Shown here one piece after another: positions 7,419 to 9,574 of a stretch of 9,574 bases of DNA. The notes under the pieces were generated by a model that was not told where the DNA came from, did not search any database, and saw nothing but the letters and a program-made list of their open reading frames with translations. Location: assembly GCA_041168165.1 (NCBI GenBank), contig JBEELK010000287.1:1-9574 (forward strand), read 5' to 3'. A program made the translations under genes and the position numbers. Origin of the DNA: SXPK01 sp041168165. GTDB taxonomy: Bacteria; Planctomycetota; UBA1135; UBA2386. Within the stretch, counting starts at the first letter, position 1; each line of letters starts with the position of its first letter.

Positions 7419-7472
7419 GACACGGTCCGGCAAACGACACTGTCTGGCGAACGACACTGTCCGGCGAAACAG
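7419..7472 (+). repeat. Three-copy 17-base tandem repeat with phased small palindromes
   Basis: Units at 7424-7440, 7441-7457 and 7458-7472 (truncated) follow the pattern TGTCCGGCGAACGACAC. Units 1 and 2 agree at 14 of 17 bases and units 2 and 3 at 11 of 15. The junctions contain GACACTGTC, an odd-centred palindrome (GACA-C-TGTC), at 7436-7444 and 7453-7461, and a degenerate copy GACACGGTC at 7419-7427, each exactly 17 bases apart. The array lies about 150 bases upstream of the gene at 7624. It could be an operator array for that gene or a chance local duplication. Confidence 0.6.
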
Positions 7473-7477
7473 CCGTC

Positions 7478-7503
7478 CCGCGCTGGCAAAAACGCCAGCG
7501 CGG
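7478..7503. other. Hairpin with AAAAAC loop
   Basis: CCGCGCTGGC (7478-7487) pairs perfectly with GCCAGCGCGG (7494-7503), a 10-base-pair stem with the loop AAAAAC. No T-rich tail follows on either strand. It may be a second termination or processing structure after the upstream gene, or part of the leader of the gene at 7624. Confidence 0.5.
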
Positions 7504-7511
7504 CGCGAGCC

Positions 7512-7531
7512 GAGAGCCCCGGGGGGCTTTC
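7512..7531. other. GC-rich hairpin, terminator-like stem
   Basis: GAGAGCCC (7512-7519) pairs with GGGCTTTC (7524-7531), 8 pairs including one G-T wobble, with loop CGGG. It has the look of a terminator stem, but no T-tract follows the stem on the plus strand, so the function is open. Confidence 0.45.
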
Positions 7532-7613
7532 CCAGTCCGCTACCGCGAAGGTAGAACGGCGCGCTCGATTCGGGCGCACTCTCGCGCCACGCATCCCTTC
7601 GCACATCCCCACC

Positions 7614-7618
7614 AGGAG
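7614..7618 (+). promoter_or_regulatory. Shine-Dalgarno of the lamin-tail protein gene
   Basis: A perfect AGGAG core ends 5 bases before the ATG at 7624. It fixes that start, which matters because the encoded signal peptide is unusually short and no alternative in-frame ATG lies close upstream. Confidence 0.75.
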
Positions 7619-7623
7619 CACCC

Positions 7624-9483
7624 ATGCTTTCCGTTCTGATCGCGGCCGCAGCCTTCGCGCCGCAAGGACCAGGTTCCTCCACGGCACCCGTTGTCATCAA
7701 TGAGTTCTGCTACGACGACGGCGGCGCTGACGACCGCGAATTCGTCGAGCTCTACAACCGCAGCGCAGTTGCTGTCGACATCAGCGGTTGGAAGCTCGTG
7801 TGCCGCGATGCATCGAGCCCGTCGATCACGCCAGGCGGCACGGGTGCCGATCCGACGTTCACGATTCCAGCAGCCACGGTGATCGCGCCAGGCGCGTTCT
7901 TCGTCGTCGGCCATGCAACGGTGGTCCCGACCACGGTGCCCGGCGTCAGCTTTTCGATCGCGATCAGCGGCACGACCTACCCCGCGCTGATGGAGAACGG
8001 CCCCGGCGACACGATTGAGCTGTGGGACACGACCCTCGCGGTGATCGACTCGGTGTGCTTCGAGATGGGCGGCGTCAACTCCGCTGGCTTCCCGCTCGAG
8101 GGCCCTGGCTTCTACGGCGACTACGCAACGGGCGACGCGCCGTTTGGCCCGCGCTCGACGCTCGCGCGCGTGGCCGACGGCTTCGACAACAACAACAACT
8201 CGTCGGACTTCAACGGCCTGTCGTATCCGACGATCGGCTTCTCCAACGTGATTCCCGCAGGCCTGCCCTACAGCGACAACTTCGACGCGGGCATCGTCGG
8301 CTCGGACATCCTCGGCTTTGCCGATGGCTTCCCGCCGCCTAGCTACGTCGATCCGACGGCCATCAGCTCGCAGAACCCCAGCGCGAAGCCAGCTTCGCCG
8401 CAGGGTGGCCAAGCGATGTCGTTCTGGGACGTGACCGGTGGCGGCAACGCGCACGCAGCGCCCGTCGGCTCGGTCGCAGACGTCGTCGTCGACACCTACG
8501 CATGGTTTGAGCCGGTCATGACGCCGGTCAACCCACAGACCGCTCCGTACGCGGCCGGCAACCCTGCCTACACCGTCGGCACCTACAACGCCGGCGACGG
8601 CGAGTGGTGGTGCCTTGGCGTGCGCGGCTCGATCACGGGCAACGCCAACCCTGGCGATGTCCCGGGCAACTACTTCAGCTCGATCGCCCTGGGCGTCGGT
8701 CTGCGTTACCACGGCGTGAGCGGCATCTGCTGGGCTCACTACCGCACCCCGACGTTCTCGCGCCTCTACCTCGTCGATCTGCGCAACGGCCCGAGCAACG
8801 CGAACCCGACCAACTTCAACATCATCGCGGGCCCAATCGACATCGTCGCGGGCGTCAACGATGGCTGGCAGCGCATTCGCCTGCACGCCCAGGGCAACGA
8901 GATCGTCGGCACGTTCGGCGGCACGGTTGGCCAGGATGACGGCCAGCGCTTCTACGGCACGACGACCACCACCAACGCGGGCGGTGTCTACTTCGGCTAC
9001 CGCGAAGCGATCCTCTACAACCAGAACTGCCGTCCGTCGCTGTTCGACGCGCTGACGATCCGCTCGCCCAACACGGCGAAGACGTTCTTCGGCACGGGCT
9101 CGCAGAACTCGGCCAGCCTGACGCCGGGCATCTCGGCCGATGGCTACATGACGATCGGCGCGAACCCGTATGTGATCCGCGGTAGCGGCATGGCGCCGTT
9201 CTCGCTGTCGATCCTGTGCATGAGCGGCCTGACGTTCCAGCCGGGCTTCCCGATCCCGGGCGCGGCTCCGGGCTCGAACGCCTACCTGCTCACGGTCGAC
9301 CTCAGCTTCGTTGGCTTCCCTGATCCGGCGACGGGCCTCGTCGCGACGCCGATCTCGGTGCCGGTCGATCCCGCCTTCGTCGGCGCGGCGCTCGGCTGGC
9401 AGCAGGTCAACCTCGATCCGCTCCTCACCTCGTCGCTGCAGATCGCAGTGTCGCAGGGCATGGAGACGGTGATCGGCAACTGA
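7624..9483 (+). CDS. Exported lamin-tail-domain protein with jelly-roll region and shared C-terminal module
   Basis: 619-residue protein of unknown function. The N-terminus MLSVLIAAAAFAPQG looks like an export signal but is short and lacks the usual basic residues; the strong AGGAG argues that the start is right. Residues about 23-148 match a lamin tail domain (LTD): VVINEFCYDDGG, REFVELYNRS, VDISGWKLV and IAPGAFFVVGH. In bacterial exported proteins LTDs are beta-sandwich modules often joined to nucleases or adhesins; no nuclease motif is seen here. An Asn-rich linker (FDNNNNSSDFNG, about 188-199) leads to residues about 213-482, which resemble a concanavalin/LamG-like jelly roll: it opens with YSDNFDAG and closes with DGWQRIRLHAQGNEIVGTF and SLFDALTI. 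Residues about 500-619 are the same C-terminal module as in the preceding protein. A role as a surface, adhesion or matrix protein is inference. It is followed by a good terminator. Confidence 0.9.
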   Translation: MLSVLIAAAAFAPQGPGSSTAPVVINEFCYDDGGADDREFVELYNRSAVAVDISGWKLVCRDASSPSITPGGTGADPTFTIPAATVIAPGAFFVVGHATVVPTTVPGVSFSIAISGTTYPALMENGPGDTIELWDTTLAVIDSVCFEMGGVNSAGFPLEGPGFYGDYATGDAPFGPRSTLARVADGFDNNNNSSDFNGLSYPTIGFSNVIPAGLPYSDNFDAGIVGSDILGFADGFPPPSYVDPTAISSQNPSAKPASPQGGQAMSFWDVTGGGNAHAAPVGSVADVVVDTYAWFEPVMTPVNPQTAPYAAGNPAYTVGTYNAGDGEWWCLGVRGSITGNANPGDVPGNYFSSIALGVGLRYHGVSGICWAHYRTPTFSRLYLVDLRNGPSNANPTNFNIIAGPIDIVAGVNDGWQRIRLHAQGNEIVGTFGGTVGQDDGQRFYGTTTTTNAGGVYFGYREAILYNQNCRPSLFDALTIRSPNTAKTFFGTGSQNSASLTPGISADGYMTIGANPYVIRGSGMAPFSLSILCMSGLTFQPGFPIPGAAPGSNAYLLTVDLSFVGFPDPATGLVATPISVPVDPAFVGAALGWQQVNLDPLLTSSLQIAVSQGMETVIGN

Positions 9484-9523
9484 TCGCCGATCGCGACACA
9501 AGCGCTCGTCGCATGTGTCTTGG

Positions 9524-9565
9524 CGGCCCCGGCGCGCTCTGCGTGTCGGGGCCGTTTCGTTTCTT
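9524..9565 (+). terminator. Intrinsic terminator of the lamin-tail protein gene
   Basis: CGGCCCCG (9524-9531) pairs perfectly with CGGGGCCG (9547-9554), and the stem can extend inward by five more pairs, two of them G-T. A T-rich run, TTTCGTTTCTT, follows at 9555-9565. It lies 40 bases after the stop at 9483 and is the most canonical terminator in the window. Confidence 0.85.
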
Positions 9566-9574
9566 GTGCGCGCT

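Noticed and set aside
5908..7440. Minus-strand open frame of 510 codons opposite the propeller-like gene
   Set aside because: Same shadow pattern; it ends and begins in noncoding DNA and the plus strand has a signal peptide and the shared C-terminal module.
7424..7472. Possible CRISPR array
   Set aside because: The repeats are 17 bases, directly adjacent without spacers and only three copies.
7540..9501. Minus-strand open frame of 653 codons opposite the lamin-tail gene
   Set aside because: Low-complexity Arg/Ala/Asp/Val composition typical of an antisense shadow. The plus strand has a strong ribosome binding site, domain matches and a terminator.
9495..9519. GACACA/TGTGTC inverted repeat after the lamin-tail gene
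   Set aside because: Only 6 pairs with a 13-base loop, directly before a much better terminator.

Overview
The window is GC-rich DNA, densely coded, with six protein genes in two blocks. Four genes lie on the minus strand (roughly 1-5717) and two on the plus strand (5935-9483). The organism is a free-living type of bacterium. A member of the Planctomycetota is my best guess, because the two plus-strand proteins are exported and share a C-terminal module that I associate from memory with that phylum. This is inference, not proof.

The minus-strand block, read in its own direction, starts with a fused molybdopterin synthase (MoaD joined to MoaE, 5717 to 5013). It is followed by a leucyl aminopeptidase (PepA, 4926 to 3454), an acetyl-CoA synthetase (Acs, 3348 to 1405) and an aminopeptidase P with a signal peptide (PepP type, 1346 to beyond base 1). 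All have intact catalytic residues. The gaps are 58 to 105 bases. Two hairpins, one of them a 16-base-pair stem, fill the pepA-acs gap and suggest that acs starts a new transcription unit or is uncoupled from pepA. The four products are housekeeping or catabolic enzymes (molybdenum cofactor, peptide breakdown, acetate activation) and do not form one obvious pathway.

The plus-strand block holds two secreted proteins of unknown role. The first (5935-7377) has a clear signal peptide, a beta-propeller-like middle and a C-terminal module. The second (7624-9483) has a short, uncharged export signal, a lamin-tail domain, a probable jelly-roll domain and a C-terminal module of the same family; 20 of the last 41 residues are identical between the two. 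The 246-base gap between them contains a strong hairpin just after the first gene, a three-copy 17-base repeat carrying phased small palindromes, and further hairpins. A hairpin with a T-rich tail ends the second gene.

Most of the window is ordinary. The points worth a second look are the shared C-terminal module, the buried Gly-Gly of the fused molybdopterin synthase, and the phased palindromes between the two exported-protein genes.
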